A stretch of 64,000 bases of DNA from Eleftheria terrae (GCF_030419005.1 NZ_CP106951.1:5391963-5455962); one strand, 5' to 3'. Numbered from the stretch's first letter, positions 1 to 10,298 are shown. Made by a program: numbers and translations. Notes: generated from the letters alone by a model not told the origin.

Positions 1-2
1 TC

Positions 3-305
3 GTCTCGGCCGGCTACAACATCGGTGCGCCGGAGGTGGAGGAGGCCTTGCTGGCGCACGAGGCGGTGGCCGAATGCGCGGTGATCGGCGTTCCGGATCC
101 TGATCGTGGCCAGCGGGTGAAAGCCTTTGTGGTGCTGCGTGAGGGCTGGGCGCCGTCCGAGGCGCTGATTGGCCTCCTGCAGGATTTTGTCAAGGCGAGC
201 ATCGCGCCCTATAAATACCCGCGCACCATCGAGTTCCTGCCCGCGCTGCCACGCACCGAAACCGGCAAGCTGCAGCGCTACAAGCTGCGCGAGCCGCGCC
301 CCTGA
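3..305 (+). CDS. Aryl-CoA ligase (benzoate/2-aminobenzoate-CoA ligase type), C-terminal end only
   Basis: Only about the last 100 residues lie in the window; the frame is open from the first bases. They match the C-terminal lid domain of ANL-superfamily acid-CoA ligases: a hinge region SAGYNIGAPEVEEALL, then AVIGVPDPDRGQRVKAFVVL, and the catalytic-lysine motif PRTETGKLQRYKLR at the end. These enzymes adenylate an aromatic acid and transfer it to CoA in the cytoplasm. The SAGYNI form is typical of benzoate and aminobenzoate CoA ligases, which fits the thioesterase gene that follows 93 bp later, but the substrate cannot be fixed from this fragment. Confidence 0.85.
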   Translation, partial: VSAGYNIGAPEVEEALLAHEAVAECAVIGVPDPDRGQRVKAFVVLREGWAPSEALIGLLQDFVKASIAPYKYPRTIEFLPALPRTETGKLQRYKLREPRP

Positions 306-398
306 GATGCCTGATGTACCACCGTGCCGGCGATACTGTGGCCTATCGCCAGGCGGCGGTCGTATCGATCCCGCCGCGGCACAACAGCAGGGGAGCTT

Positions 399-866
399 AT
401 GTCTGTGTTCGAGAAGAAGCCGGTCTGGCCGGCGCCGCGGCATGCCTTCGAGCGCGAGATCACCGTGCGCTTCTCGCATTGCGATCCGGCCGGCATCGTC
501 TTCTTTCCGCAGTACTTCGTGATGCTCAACCAGCTGGTGGAAGACTGGTTCACCGAGGAACTGGGCATTCGCTACGCCGAACTGCTGGGCCCGCGCCGCA
601 TCGGCTTGCCGACCGTGAGCCTGAGCAGCGACTTCACCGCCCCCAGCCGCATGGGCGACCGGGTGGCCCTGGGCCTGTCGGTGCTGCGCATCGGTGGCGG
701 CTCGCTGACCCTGGAGCTGGGCTGCCGGTGCGACGACGAGCCGCGCATGCGCGCGCGCCAGGTCCTGGTGACCACATCGCTCGAGACCATGCGCGCGGTG
801 GCGCTGCCGGACGATGTGCGGGCCGCGTTCGAGCGCTTCGAGCAGGCGCAGCGCGAGCGGGCCTGA
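399..866 (+). CDS. 4-hydroxybenzoyl-CoA thioesterase family protein (hotdog fold)
   Basis: 155 residues, the usual length for a single-hotdog acyl-CoA thioesterase. The motif FSHCDPAGIVFFPQYF near residues 25-40 carries the Asp (about D29) that is catalytic in Pseudomonas 4-hydroxybenzoyl-CoA thioesterase. The ATG at 399 was chosen over an in-frame ATG at 324 because an AGGGGAG Shine-Dalgarno sits four bases before it and family similarity begins soon after. It lies in the same direction as the aryl-CoA ligase fragment, so the pair may handle aromatic CoA esters. Members of this family also act on other acyl-CoAs, so the substrate is inferred. Confidence 0.85.
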   Translation: MSVFEKKPVWPAPRHAFEREITVRFSHCDPAGIVFFPQYFVMLNQLVEDWFTEELGIRYAELLGPRRIGLPTVSLSSDFTAPSRMGDRVALGLSVLRIGGGSLTLELGCRCDDEPRMRARQVLVTTSLETMRAVALPDDVRAAFERFEQAQRERA

Positions 867-873
867 ATGCAAA

Positions 874-893
874 CGGCCGCCCGAAGGCGGCCG
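874..893. terminator. Hairpin between convergent thioesterase and adk genes
   Basis: An 8-bp perfect stem CGGCCGCC/GGCGGCCG closes a CGAA tetraloop. It lies in the 56 bp between two convergent genes. The T run is poor (three Ts on the minus strand), so it is a probable but weak terminator, more likely for adk. Confidence 0.5.
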
Positions 894-922
894 CGAGACA
901 GGGCTGCTGCTGGCAGCCGGGG

Positions 923-1585
<663 letters not shown>

Positions 1586-1686
1586 TTATCGATGGTGAGC
1601 GGCAGGGTCGCTGGGCGGGCTGGCCGCACGAGGACGCCCTGCGTCTGATTGGGGGCGAGGATACCATGCAGTACCCCCGCCAGCGC

Positions 1687-2451
1687 TTACGCCCGCAGGG
1701 ATTCGTAGTGCGCTCGCACCTTTGCCAGGTCCTCCGGCGTATCGACGCCGGGGCCCGGCCGGATGTCGGTGACATGCACTGCGATGCGTTCGCCATGCCA
1801 CAGCACGCGCAGCTGTTCCAGCGATTCGACGTTTTCGAGCGGGCTCTGCGACAGCGTCGGAAAACGCCGCAGGAAGCCCGCGTGGTAGCCGTAGATGCCG
1901 ATGTGCCGCAGCGGCGCCGGCGTGCTCAGCGCGCTCACGCCGTCGCGATAGCCGTCGCGCCACCACGGCAGCGGGGCGCGCGAGAAGTACAGGGCGCGGC
2001 TGCTTGCGTCGCACACCACCTTGACGACATTCGTGCTGGTGAACTCGGCGATGTTGTCGATGGCGTGCGCGGCGGTGCTCATCACGCAGCCGATGCAGCG
2101 GCCCAGCACCTCGGCGCAGGCATCGATCAGCGCCGGCTCGATCAGTGGCTCGTCGCCCTGCACATTGACCACCACGTCGCCGCCGTCCAGGCCCAGCTGT
2201 TCGCAGGCCTCGGCCAGGCGGTCGCTCCCGGTTGCGTGGTCGGTGCGCGTCAGCACCACATCCACCTGGTGAGCCCGGCAGGCCTCGACAATGCTGGCAT
2301 CGTCGGCGGCCACCACCACCCGCTCGGCGCGGCTCTTGCGTGCCTGCTGGGCGACACGCACCACCATCGGCAGGCCGCCGAGGTCGGCCAGCGGCTTGTT
2401 CGGCAGACGGGTCGAGGCCAGGCGGGCAGGAATCAGGACGGTAAAGCTCAT
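1687..2451 (-). CDS. kdsB: 3-deoxy-manno-octulosonate cytidylyltransferase (CMP-KDO synthetase)
   Basis: 254 residues. It activates KDO with CTP to CMP-KDO for lipopolysaccharide inner core synthesis. The N-terminal nucleotide-binding signature [15 protein letters not shown] starts at residue 7, followed by [30 protein letters not shown] and [13 protein letters not shown], all standard for KdsB. It lies 61 bp after the Trm112-like gene on the same strand, in an LPS-related group with lpxK. Confidence 0.98.
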   Translation of the reverse strand: MSFTVLIPARLASTRLPNKPLADLGGLPMVVRVAQQARKSRAERVVVAADDASIVEACRAHQVDVVLTRTDHATGSDRLAEACEQLGLDGGDVVVNVQGDEPLIEPALIDACAEVLGRCIGCVMSTAAHAIDNIAEFTSTNVVKVVCDASSRALYFSRAPLPWWRDGYRDGVSALSTPAPLRHIGIYGYHAGFLRRFPTLSQSPLENVESLEQLRVLWHGERIAVHVTDIRPGPGVDTPEDLAKVRAHYESLRA

Positions 2452-2512
2452 CGGGCAATCTCCGCGCGGTGGAAGGTGGCCATCGGCTCGCCTGGCAAGG
2501 GACGGGGGGCGC

Positions 2513-2731
2513 TCATGCCGCCGCCCCGCCCACCGAGGGCATCGGCGCCACGGTGGCCGAGGGAGCCGGTTCCGGGTCGCGCGCTTCGCTCTCGAGCATC
2601 ACCGGGATGCCGTCGCGCACCGGGTAGGCCAGCTGATCGGCGCGGCAGATCAGCTCGCGGGCCGGGCGGTCGTGTTCCAGCGGGCCCTTGCAGACCGGGC
2701 AGACCAGCAGTTCAAGCAAGCGGGTGTCCAT
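2513..2731 (-). CDS. Trm112 family zinc-ribbon protein (YcaR-like)
   Basis: 72 residues, beginning [18 protein letters not shown]. The cysteine pair C11/C14 and C29 followed by [15 protein letters not shown] are the Trm112/UPF0434 pattern. In E. coli the homologue ycaR also lies between lpxK and kdsB; its exact role is not settled. The start at 2731 was chosen because GAGG lies six bases before it. Two further in-frame ATGs upstream (2737, 2743) overlap the lpxK stop. The C-terminus has a low-complexity Pro/Ala/Ser tail longer than in E. coli. Confidence 0.9.
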   Translation of the reverse strand: MDTRLLELLVCPVCKGPLEHDRPARELICRADQLAYPVRDGIPVMLESEARDPEPAPSATVAPMPSVGGAAA

Positions 2732-2739
2732 GTTCATCC

Positions 2740-3780
2740 TCATTCGTTGGGGCGGCGCGCCAACAGCGCGTCGAGCGCCGCAAAGAAGGCCGGCTCGGGC
2801 GCGAAGTCTAGCGCGACCACATGCAGCCTCGCGTCGCTGCAGTCGCCCAGCTTGACGGCGTCCTTCTCGGTCACCAGCACGATGTCGCCCGACCAGTCGG
2901 CCCAGGGCAGCTGTGCATAGTCGTGATGGTCGGGCAGGGCGCAGCGCTCGATCGCCAGGCCCTGGGCTTCGAGCATGCTGAAAAATCGCTCCGGGTGGGC
3001 CACTGCGGCGACGGCAAGCACGCGCCGTGCCACCAGGCTGGGCAAGGGCAGGCCGTGGCTGGCTCCCTCGCGCCAAGCGGCCAGCGGCACCGCCTCGCCG
3101 AGCAGCCGGCGCGCAAGGTGGCCCGGCCGCGCCAGCGAGGCGCACGGTGCGTTGTAGAGCACCACGTCGGCGCGTCGGTGGGCGCTTTCGCGCAGTGGCC
3201 CGGCTGGCAACCACCAGCCGTTGCCGCGACCGCGTTCGTCGAACACCAGCACTTCCACGTCGCGCCGCAGGCGCAGGTGCTGCAGTCCGTCGTCGCAGAC
3301 GATCAGCGTGGTTTCGGGATGGCGGGCGAGGAGCGCCCGGCCGGCCGCGACGCGGTCTGCACCGACCACCACCGGCACGCCAGTGCGCAAGGCCATCAGC
3401 AGCGGTTCGTCACCCACCTGGTGCGGCAGGCTGTCCGGGCCGACAAACGCCACTTCGCGCGAGATGCGACCATAGCCGCGCGACACGATGGCGGGGTGCT
3501 CGCCACGCTGGCGCAGGTGCTGCACCAGCGCGATGGTGGTGGGCGTCTTGCCGGCGCCGCCGGCGATGACGTTGCCGACCACCACCACCGGCACCGGCAG
3601 GCCGAGCCGGGGCAGCAGGCCCAGTGCGTACAGCAGCCGCCGTAGCAGCACGAGGCTGGCGTAGAGCGCTGCCAGCGGCAGCAGCGCCCAGGCGAGCGCA
3701 CCGCGCCGCAGCCAGGCGGCCTCGAGCCGCGATTGCCAGCGCGAGGCGGGCTTCAAGGCCGCGTCACTGGGCCGGGGCAC
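2740..3780 (-). CDS. lpxK: Tetraacyldisaccharide 4'-kinase
   Basis: 346 residues. It phosphorylates the 4' position of the lipid A disaccharide precursor at the inner face of the inner membrane. A hydrophobic anchor lies near residues 28-50, and the Walker A motif [14 protein letters not shown] near 69-82, followed by SRGYGR and the [12 protein letters not shown] motif of LpxK. The start is a GTG that overlaps the end of exbD by 17 bp, which points to translational coupling. The 3' end abuts the Trm112-like gene. Confidence 0.97.
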   Translation of the reverse strand: MPRPSDAALKPASRWQSRLEAAWLRRGALAWALLPLAALYASLVLLRRLLYALGLLPRLGLPVPVVVVGNVIAGGAGKTPTTIALVQHLRQRGEHPAIVSRGYGRISREVAFVGPDSLPHQVGDEPLLMALRTGVPVVVGADRVAAGRALLARHPETTLIVCDDGLQHLRLRRDVEVLVFDERGRGNGWWLPAGPLRESAHRRADVVLYNAPCASLARPGHLARRLLGEAVPLAAWREGASHGLPLPSLVARRVLAVAAVAHPERFFSMLEAQGLAIERCALPDHHDYAQLPWADWSGDIVLVTEKDAVKLGDCSDARLHVVALDFAPEPAFFAALDALLARRPNE

Positions 3781-4198
3781 CGGCCGAGGACTGCGTGGCG
3801 AAGGTCAGCTGGCTCAGGCCGGCGCGGCGCGCAGCGTCCATCACGTTGATGACGCTCTGGTGCGCGGCGGTCGCATCAGCCGAGATGATGACGACCTGGT
3901 CCTTGCCGGCGCCGGCCGCTGCACGCAACTCGTTGGCCAGGTTGTCGACGCTGCGGCCGTCCACATGGCGTGTGTTGACGGCATAGCGGCCGTCGCCGGA
4001 GACCGAGACGATGATCTCCTTCGGGCGGTCGCGCGAGGGCTCGGCATCGGCCACCGGCAGGTTGACCTTCAACTCGGTGAACTTCGAGTAGGTGGTCGAC
4101 AGCATCAGGAAGATCAGGATCACCAGCAGCACGTCGATGAAGGGGATCAGGTTGATCTCCGGTTCCTCGCTGCGCCGGTGGTGGAAGTTCATCGCCAT
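3764..4198 (-). CDS. exbD: Biopolymer transport protein ExbD/TolR family
   Basis: 144 residues with one N-terminal membrane helix (about 17-36) and a periplasmic domain. The helix contains the proton-path aspartate (D22 in LIPFIDVLLVILIFLML), required in ExbD/TolR/MotB. With ExbB it forms an inner-membrane motor powering TonB-type or related envelope transport. It lies 14 bp after exbB. In Burkholderiales this pair heads the lpxK-kdsB operon and no tonB is adjacent, so which transporter it serves is not shown here. Confidence 0.95.
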   Translation of the reverse strand: MAMNFHHRRSEEPEINLIPFIDVLLVILIFLMLSTTYSKFTELKVNLPVADAEPSRDRPKEIIVSVSGDGRYAVNTRHVDGRSVDNLANELRAAAGAGKDQVVIISADATAAHQSVINVMDAARRAGLSQLTFATQSSAGAPAQ

Positions 4199-4212
4199 GG
4201 GGGGCCTCTCGT

Positions 4213-4839
4213 TCAGCGCTGGGCGGTGAAGCGCATCAGGTGCGGCACCATGCGCTCGGCCGCCTGCTCCAGGTCCAGCACGTATTCGTCCACCTTGCCG
4301 CGGAAGTAGCGGTAGAACATCAGTGCCGGAATGGCGACCATCAGCGCGAAGGCGGTGTTGTACAGCGCCACCGAGATGCCGTGTGCCAGCTCGGTGGGGT
4401 TGCCGCCGGTGCCGCCGCCTTGCGAGGCGAAGATCTGGATCATGCCGATCACCGTGCCCAGCAGCCCCAGCAGCGGGGCGGCTGCGGCGATGGTGCCCAG
4501 CGTGTTGAGGTAGCGCTCCATCTGGTGCACCGCCGCGCGACCGGCACCTTCGAAGGCGTTGCGCAGGTTCGCCTCGCTGATGCGCGGTTCGTTGATGACC
4601 GCACGCAGCCCGGTGGCCAGCACCCGGCCCAGCACCGAGTTGTCAGCCAGCTTGTTGACGACGTCGGGCGAGGGCAGGTTGCTGCGCGTGACGGTCAGGA
4701 CCTCGTCAACCAGCTTCGGGGGCGCGACACGCGCCGTGCGCAGGCTGGAAAAGCGTTCGATGACCAGCGCCAGCGCGATGATGGAGCACAGGATCAAGGG
4801 CCAAATCGGCCAGCCGGCGGCTTGTATGATCGAAAACAA
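4213..4839 (-). CDS. exbB: MotA/TolQ/ExbB proton channel family protein
   Basis: 208 residues with three predicted membrane helices (roughly 10-30, 105-130 and 150-175) and the ExbB signature AAAAPLLGLLGTVIGMIQIF near the second helix. It is the inner-membrane partner of ExbD. The frame starts with TTG at 4839, preceded by AGGGG at a good distance; no ATG gives a better N-terminus, so a non-ATG start is likely. It is the first gene of the minus-strand operon ending in adk. Confidence 0.94.
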   Translation of the reverse strand: MFSIIQAAGWPIWPLILCSIIALALVIERFSSLRTARVAPPKLVDEVLTVTRSNLPSPDVVNKLADNSVLGRVLATGLRAVINEPRISEANLRNAFEGAGRAAVHQMERYLNTLGTIAAAAPLLGLLGTVIGMIQIFASQGGGTGGNPTELAHGISVALYNTAFALMVAIPALMFYRYFRGKVDEYVLDLEQAAERMVPHLMRFTAQR

Positions 4840-5195
4840 TCACGTCCCCTCGTGAGTGAGTGAAAAAACAGGTGGGGGCGATTATGGCGCGAAGCACCGG
4901 CTCCTCTTCAACGCAAGGCGGCCGTCGGCCTCGTCGGCTGCCCCGACGGCAGCCTGTACATCCCCAAGACATCCACTTTTGCTGTGGATAACTTTGTGGG
5001 AAACCGCCCTCCATCGGCCGCCAAGGCTTGGTTTTTCAAGGGCTGGAATAAATTGCTGCATGAGTGAGCAGAAGAAAATTGAACAAAATCAATGACTTGC
5101 ACGTAGATGACAGGTCTGTGACGGCCAAACCTGCCCGCAAACCCACTGTTGGCGCGGCTGTGGAGTTCTAACCCCGCTTGTAGCCTGGCTCTCCG
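4840..5195. other. Divergent intergenic region between exbB and xseA
   Basis: 356 bp without a convincing gene, less GC-rich than its surroundings. It holds the promoters for exbB and xseA. One perfect DnaA-box sequence (TTATCCACA, reverse strand) lies at 4983-4991 with a poorer copy (TTTCCCACA) just after it. An FNR/CRP-like palindrome lies at 5079-5092. A single DnaA box does not make an origin. Confidence 0.7.
5079..5092. promoter_or_regulatory. FNR-like palindrome upstream of xseA (uncertain)
   Basis: TTGAACAAAATCAA differs from the FNR consensus TTGAT-N4-ATCAA at one position. It lies 104 bp before xseA and 240 bp before exbB, in AT-richer DNA where chance matches are more likely. Neither neighbour is a classic FNR target. 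Confidence 0.3.
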
Positions 5196-6590
5196 ATGAT
5201 CGACCCCCCTGCTGTTCCCCGCCCGACCACGGCGCCCACCGGCCTGCGCGCGGCGCGCCCGGTGTGGAGCGTGGCGGCTCTGCTCAATGCCGTCGCCGAT
5301 GCGCTGCAGGCCCGCTTTGCCGCCGTGGTGGTGCAAGGCGAGCTGTCGGGCTTCAGCCGCGCGCCGAGCGGCCATTGCTATTTCTCGCTGAAGGACGACC
5401 GCGCGCTCGAGCCGGCGCTGGTGCGCTGTGCCATGTTCCGCCGTGCGGCGGCGATGATGGATTTCCAGCCGCGCGACGGCCAGCTGGTCGAGGTGCGGGG
5501 GCGGCTGGCGGTCTATAACGCCCGCGGCGACCTGCAACTGGTGGCCGAGGCGATGCGCCCGGCGGGCCAGGGGGCGCTCTACGAGCAGTTCCTGCGGCTG
5601 AAGGCCCGGCTGGAGGCGGAGGGCTTGTTCGACCCGGCGGTCAAGCGCCCCGTGCCGCGGCATCCGCAAGCCGTCGGCGTGGTGACCTCGCTGAAGGCCG
5701 CGGCGCTGCGCGACGTGCTGACGGCGTTGGAGCGGCGCGCGCCGCACCTGCGGGTGGTGGTGTATCCCGCCAGCGTGCAGGGGGCCGAGGCGCCCGGCGA
5801 GCTGGTGCGTGCGCTGAGGCAGGCCGACGCCCGGGCCGAAGTGGACACGCTCATCCTTTGCCGTGGCGGCGGCTCGCTGGAGGACTTGTGGGCCTTCAAC
5901 GACGAGGCCGTGGTGCGCGCCATCGCCGCCTGCCGCCTGCCAGTGGTGGTGGGCGTGGGGCACGAGACCGACTTCACGATTGCCGACTTCGTGGCCGACC
6001 TGCGCGCGCCCACGCCCACCGCGGCCGCGGAGTTGGTGGCGCCACAACGGGATGACTGCCTCGATCGGCTGCAGGCGCTGCACGACGCGATGCAGCGCTG
6101 CGTGCAGAGGCGGCTCGAGCGCGAGGAGCAGCGCCTGGACCATGCCGCCCTGCGCCTGGCCCGCCCGGCCCAGGTGCTGGCCCGCATGCACCGCGAGATC
6201 GACCGGCTGCAGCAAGCCCTGGCCGCCGCCCCGGGCCAGCGCCTGCAGCTCGCCCGCCAGCGCGAGCTGCACCTGGCCGACCGCCTGGCGCGCTCAGCCG
6301 GGGTGCAGCTGCAGGGGCAGGCCGGCCGGCTGCAGGCGCTGGCCGCACGGCTGCAACGGGCATCGCAGCTCCCGCAGCGCGCGCAGGCCGCACGGCTGGA
6401 CCTGCTGGCGGCACGGCTGGAAAGCGCCAATCCCGAACGGGTGCTGCAGCGCGGCTATGCCTTGCTCACCGATGCCCAGGGGCAGGCAGTCAGCCGCGTC
6501 GCGGCACTCGGCCCGGGCGACACCCTGCACGCGGTGCTGGCCGATGGCCGGGTACGCGCGCAAGTGCTCGACACCGAACGCCGCGATTGA
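5196..6590 (+). CDS. xseA: Exodeoxyribonuclease VII large subunit
   Basis: 464 residues. It is the large subunit of the ExoVII single-strand exonuclease, cytoplasmic, acting with XseB (not in this window). The N-terminal OB fold covers about 20-125 ([37 protein letters not shown]). The catalytic core carries [32 protein letters not shown] and [26 protein letters not shown] long Gln/Arg-rich coiled-coil region follows, and the C-terminus has [13 protein letters not shown]. It is transcribed away from exbB. Confidence 0.97.
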   Translation: MIDPPAVPRPTTAPTGLRAARPVWSVAALLNAVADALQARFAAVVVQGELSGFSRAPSGHCYFSLKDDRALEPALVRCAMFRRAAAMMDFQPRDGQLVEVRGRLAVYNARGDLQLVAEAMRPAGQGALYEQFLRLKARLEAEGLFDPAVKRPVPRHPQAVGVVTSLKAAALRDVLTALERRAPHLRVVVYPASVQGAEAPGELVRALRQADARAEVDTLILCRGGGSLEDLWAFNDEAVVRAIAACRLPVVVGVGHETDFTIADFVADLRAPTPTAAAELVAPQRDDCLDRLQALHDAMQRCVQRRLEREEQRLDHAALRLARPAQVLARMHREIDRLQQALAAAPGQRLQLARQRELHLADRLARSAGVQLQGQAGRLQALAARLQRASQLPQRAQAARLDLLAARLESANPERVLQRGYALLTDAQGQAVSRVAALGPGDTLHAVLADGRVRAQVLDTERRD

Positions 6591-6688
6591 TCGGGGGCAA
6601 GGCCGGGCGCGGGCAGCAGGGTCATGGGGCTGTGCCTACAATCGCAGCTCTTCAGACCACCCACACCCCACAGAAAGGAACAGAAGAG

Positions 6689-7276
6689 ATGGAACACACC
6701 TTGCCCCCGTTGCCGTACCCGATGGACGCCTTGCAACCGCACATGAGCAAGGAGACGCTCGAGTTCCACTACGGCAAGCATCACAACGCCTACGTGGTCA
6801 ACCTGAACAACCTGATCAAGACCACGGCCACCGAGTTCGCGGACCGCAGCCTGGAAGAGATCATCAAATCCTCCAGCGGCGGCGTGTTCAACAACGCGGC
6901 CCAGGTGTGGAACCACACCTTCTTCTGGAACTGCATGAAGCCCAATGGCGGCGGCGAGCCCAAGGGCGCGCTGGCCGAGGCCATCAACAAGAAGTGGGGC
7001 AGCTATGCCGCCTTCAAGGAAGCCTTCTCCAAGAGCGCGGTCGGCAACTTCGGTTCCGGCTGGACCTGGCTGGTCAAGAAGGCCGACGGCTCGGTGGACA
7101 TCGTCAACACCAGCAACGCCCAGACCCCGCTGACCACCGAGGACAAGGCCCTGCTGACGGTGGACGTGTGGGAACACGCCTACTACATCGACTTCCGCAA
7201 CCTGCGTCCGAAGTTCGTCGAGACCTTCTTCGCCAGCCTGGTGAACTGGGACTTCGCCGAAGCCAACTTCGCCTGA
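6689..7276 (+). CDS. sodB: Superoxide dismutase [Fe]
   Basis: 195 residues. It converts superoxide to oxygen and hydrogen peroxide in the cytoplasm. Metal ligands are visible: H27 in [13 protein letters not shown], the His in [11 protein letters not shown], and Asp and His in [22 protein letters not shown] and [18 protein letters not shown] sequence favour the iron form. The start at 6689 has AAGAG/AAAGGAA upstream; the open frame extends further 5' but without family similarity. A TACAAT -10-like hexamer at 6637-6642 precedes it. A clear terminator follows. Confidence 0.96.
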   Translation: MEHTLPPLPYPMDALQPHMSKETLEFHYGKHHNAYVVNLNNLIKTTATEFADRSLEEIIKSSSGGVFNNAAQVWNHTFFWNCMKPNGGGEPKGALAEAINKKWGSYAAFKEAFSKSAVGNFGSGWTWLVKKADGSVDIVNTSNAQTPLTTEDKALLTVDVWEHAYYIDFRNLRPKFVETFFASLVNWDFAEANFA

Positions 7277-7295
7277 GAAGCGCGATGCGCTGAGC

Positions 7296-7322
7296 AAAGG
7301 CCGGCCATGCGCCGGCCTTTGT
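7296..7322 (+). terminator. Rho-independent terminator of sodB
   Basis: A perfect 10-bp stem AAAGGCCGGC/GCCGGCCTTT with a 5-base loop and a short TTT-G-TCTTT tail, 20 bp after the sodB stop. Confidence 0.8.
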
Positions 7323-7428
7323 CTTTGTCCTTGGGCGGCCGGCGTGACGGGCACCACACCGGCAGCCGGCCGGCCCGCGGCACAATAGCGGCCGGCCCGA
7401 GCAGCCCCGCAGGGGGCGAGAGACGACG

Positions 7429-8130
7429 ATGAGAATTCTGTTGGTCGAAGACGACCCCGCGCTGAGCTTCGGCGTGGCGCGAGCGCTGCAGCGCGAAGGC
7501 TGGCAGGTGGATGTGCTGGCCGATGGCCTGGCCGCCAGTGCCGAAGGCCTGATCAACCAGTACGACCTGGCGGTGCTCGACCTCGGCCTGCCGCGGCGTG
7601 ACGGCATGGAGGTGCTGCGCCACTGGCGTGGCCGCGGCGCCCGGCTGCCGGTGCTCATCCTGACCGCCCGCGACGAGCTGGGTGACCGGGTGGAGGGGCT
7701 CGACAGCGGTGCCGACGACTATCTCGTCAAGCCCTTCGACCTGCCCGAGCTGGTGGCCCGCCTGCGCGCGCTGCAGCGGCGCGCCGCCGGCCGCGCCGAG
7801 GACCGGCTGGTGCTGGGCGAGCTGGAGCTGGACGTGCGCCACCGGGAGCTGCGCCACCGCGGCGAGCGGGTGCACCTGAGCCCGCGCGAGCAGGCGCTGA
7901 CGGAGCTGCTGATGGCCCGTGCCGGCCGGGTGGTGCCCAAGGACCACATCGTCTCCACCCTGTCCAGCTGGGAGACCGACTTCAGCGAGAACTCGGTGGA
8001 GGTCTACATCCACCGGCTGCGCAAGCGCTTCGCCGAACTGGGGGTGACCATCAAGACCGTGCGCGGTTTCGGCTACCTGATGGAAGCGGCCAGTGCCGGG
8101 CCGGCGGGCGCCACGCCCTCCGACGCCTGA
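7429..8130 (+). CDS. Two-component response regulator, OmpR/PhoB family (TctD/QseB-like)
   Basis: 233 residues. Receiver domain 1-115: acidic pair in LLVEDDP (7-10), phospho-acceptor D51 in AVLDLGLPRRDG, Thr in ILTARDE and the conserved Lys in DDYLVKPFD. A winged-helix DNA-binding domain covers about 125-222, ending SVEVYIHRLRKRF and TVRGFGYLM. The next gene, on the same strand, encodes the sensor kinase. The similarity is to TctD/QseB regulators; no target genes can be named from the window. Confidence 0.95.
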   Translation: MRILLVEDDPALSFGVARALQREGWQVDVLADGLAASAEGLINQYDLAVLDLGLPRRDGMEVLRHWRGRGARLPVLILTARDELGDRVEGLDSGADDYLVKPFDLPELVARLRALQRRAAGRAEDRLVLGELELDVRHRELRHRGERVHLSPREQALTELLMARAGRVVPKDHIVSTLSSWETDFSENSVEVYIHRLRKRFAELGVTIKTVRGFGYLMEAASAGPAGATPSDA

Positions 8131-8143
8131 GACGGGGCGGCCG

Positions 8144-9544
8144 GTGAAGGCGCGCAGCAGCCTGCGGCGCCAGCTGTTCGCGCCGCTGATCTGGGTCTGG
8201 CTGCTCGGTTCGCTGCTGGCAGCCTACGGCGCTTTCCGCCTGGCCAGCTATGCCGGCGGCATGGCCTACGACCGCACCCTGCAGGACGAGGCGGGCGCCA
8301 TTGCCACCCAGATCAACTGGACTGACCGGGGCCCGCTGCTCGAGCTGAGCACCCAGACGCAGGAGATGCTGGCCTGGGACAGCGCCGACCGCAACGCCTT
8401 CACCGTGGTCAGCGACACCGACAACCGGGTGCTGGCCGGCGTGGACGGCCTGCCGGTGCCCGAAGACCGCAGCGGCAGCTTCGAGCGGCCGGCGCTCTTC
8501 GATGCGCACTACCTGGGAGAGCCGGTGCGCGGTGCGATGTACTCCATCCGCTCGCCGATGCTGGACCGTTTCGTCACCGTCGTGGTGGTGGAGACGCAGC
8601 GCAAGCGCGCCGACTTGATGGCCGAAGTGCAGCTCGCCATCCTGCTGCCCACGCTGGCGCTCGGGACCTTGACCTTCCTGCTGCTGGCCTGGGGCATCCG
8701 CCGCGGGGTGGCGCCCTTGCGCCGGATTGCCGGTGAAGCGGCGCGCCGGGCGCCGCACGACCTGCGCCCGCTGCCCCTGGACGATGTGCCGGCCGAGGCG
8801 CTGCCACTGATCGAGCGCATCAACGAACTGCTGGCGAACGTGACCCATTCGGTGGAGCTGCAGCGCCGTTTCGTCGCCGACGCCGCCCACCAGCTGCGCA
8901 CGCCGGTGGCCGGCATCCGCGTGCTGTCGCAGGAACTGCAGCACGAGCTCGGCGGCGCCGGTGGCGACCAGAGCACCCAGGCCCTGCTGCAGGCGCTGGT
9001 CGGTTCCACCGAGCGCATGAGCCGGTTGATTGGCCAGCTGCTGAACCTGGCACGCTCGGATGCCGCGCTGCGCAACCTGGCCTCGGGCGAGCTGCAGCCC
9101 ATCGACGTGCTGCCGGTGATCCGCGAAGCGGCCGAGCCGCTGGTGCTGCGCGCCACGCGGGAAGGCAAGCAGGTGTCCCTGGAGGCGCCCGAGACGCCGT
9201 GCCCTGCCCGGGCACACCCGGTGTGGCTGGCCGAGGTGGTGTCCAACCTGCTCGACAACGCGCTGCGCTACGGCGGCGACAACGTGGAGCTGCGGGTGGT
9301 GACCCGGCCCGGCTGGCTGGACATCGAAGTGACTGACGACGGCCCGGGCATCGAACCGGCGCATCGCCAGCTGATCTTCGAGCCCTTCTGGCGTGGCGAG
9401 CGGGCCGACACCCGGGTGGCAGAGGGCACCGGGCTCGGCCTGGCAATCGTCAAGGAGGTGGTGCAGGGCATGCGCGGCCGGCTGTCGCTGGCAAGCCGCC
9501 CGGAACTGGCGGGCACCCGCTTCACCGTCACCTTACCGGGTTGA
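8144..9544 (+). CDS. Sensor histidine kinase, TctE/QseC-like
   Basis: 466 residues from a GTG start at 8144 (an upstream ATG at 8093 would overlap the regulator gene by 38 bp). Membrane helices lie near 18-38 and 165-185 and flank a periplasmic sensor segment. Then comes a HAMP-like linker, the H-box RRFVADAAHQLRTPVAGIR with the phospho-accepting His, an N-box SNLLDNALRYGG, and G-boxes DDGPGI and GTGLGLAIV. It should phosphorylate the regulator encoded 14 bp upstream. The 256 bp after it (9545-9800) show no gene. Confidence 0.94.
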   Translation: MKARSSLRRQLFAPLIWVWLLGSLLAAYGAFRLASYAGGMAYDRTLQDEAGAIATQINWTDRGPLLELSTQTQEMLAWDSADRNAFTVVSDTDNRVLAGVDGLPVPEDRSGSFERPALFDAHYLGEPVRGAMYSIRSPMLDRFVTVVVVETQRKRADLMAEVQLAILLPTLALGTLTFLLLAWGIRRGVAPLRRIAGEAARRAPHDLRPLPLDDVPAEALPLIERINELLANVTHSVELQRRFVADAAHQLRTPVAGIRVLSQELQHELGGAGGDQSTQALLQALVGSTERMSRLIGQLLNLARSDAALRNLASGELQPIDVLPVIREAAEPLVLRATREGKQVSLEAPETPCPARAHPVWLAEVVSNLLDNALRYGGDNVELRVVTRPGWLDIEVTDDGPGIEPAHRQLIFEPFWRGERADTRVAEGTGLGLAIVKEVVQGMRGRLSLASRPELAGTRFTVTLPG

Positions 9545-9800
9545 CGGCGTCGTCGGAGCTGGGCCGGGTTGGCTGGCACCGGGGCCGCGCCGCCATGCCG
9601 AGCGGGCCGGGCGGTGCCACCCGCGCAGCAGGCACCCACCGGCGCGTTCGACCGATGCCTGCACCCCCGCAGCGTGATGTGACCGGTCGCCCCGCTCCGG
9701 CTTTCGCGAGCCGCTTGCGCGGTTCGGCAGCCTCCGTGCCCTGCGGCCCTTGCCGGCGCCGAGTCCTTTCAGGAAGGCCAGGCCCCGCCGCGGTGGTGGC

Positions 9801-10298
9801 TCAGGACTTGTTGCCGAACGGCTTGCCCTTCAGCACGAAGCCGGCCTTGATGCCGCGCTTGGCGAACCAGCCCTGGTTGACTTCGAGCGCAAAGCGCACG
9901 GGCTGTGCGGAGCAGTGCGAATCCAGCGTCTGCGGCTGCATGTCGGCGATGTTGACGACCCGGCCCTGGTCGTCCAGGAAGGCGATGGACAGCGGGACCA
10001 GCGTGTTCTTCATCCAGAAGCACTGCGTCGCCGGCTCGTCGAACACGAACAGCATGCCTTCATGCTGCCCCAGGCTTTTGCGATACATCAGGCCGGTGGC
10101 GCGTTGCTCGTCGGTCTGGGCGACTTCTGCCTGCACCACCTGGAAGCCGGCGGTCAGCGGCACCGTGGGCAGCTTCTGGGGCTGCGGTTCGGCTGCGCCG
10201 GCCGCCGTGCCGAGCAACAGCCCAGCCAGCGCGATCCAGCGTGAAAAAGTGGGCAGCGGGGTCAGGCGGGGAGATGCGGGAGTCTTGATGTGGGTCAT
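9801..10298 (-). CDS. DUF192 family exported protein
   Basis: 165 residues from the ATG at 10298; a GTG seven codons earlier is also possible. A signal peptide (RWIALAGLLLGTAAGAAEP) precedes the DUF192 domain: QVVQAEVAQTDEQRATGLMYRKSL, GMLFVFDEPATQCFWMKNTLVPLSIAFLDDQGRVVNI and the C-terminal YALEVN-type segment (here RFALEVNQGWF). The family is widespread, periplasmic, and of unknown biochemical role. It is divergent from ccoI, with 64 bp between the start codons. Confidence 0.88.
   Translation of the reverse strand: MTHIKTPASPRLTPLPTFSRWIALAGLLLGTAAGAAEPQPQKLPTVPLTAGFQVVQAEVAQTDEQRATGLMYRKSLGQHEGMLFVFDEPATQCFWMKNTLVPLSIAFLDDQGRVVNIADMQPQTLDSHCSAQPVRFALEVNQGWFAKRGIKAGFVLKGKPFGNKS

Noticed and set aside
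4983..4991. Perfect DnaA box as a replication origin
   Set aside because: Only one good box; no dnaA, dnaN, gidA, rep or partition genes nearby and no AT-rich unwinding cluster.
9545..9800. Possible short gene after the histidine kinase
   Set aside because: Open frames are Arg/Pro/Gly-rich without a ribosome site; nothing resembles a protein family.
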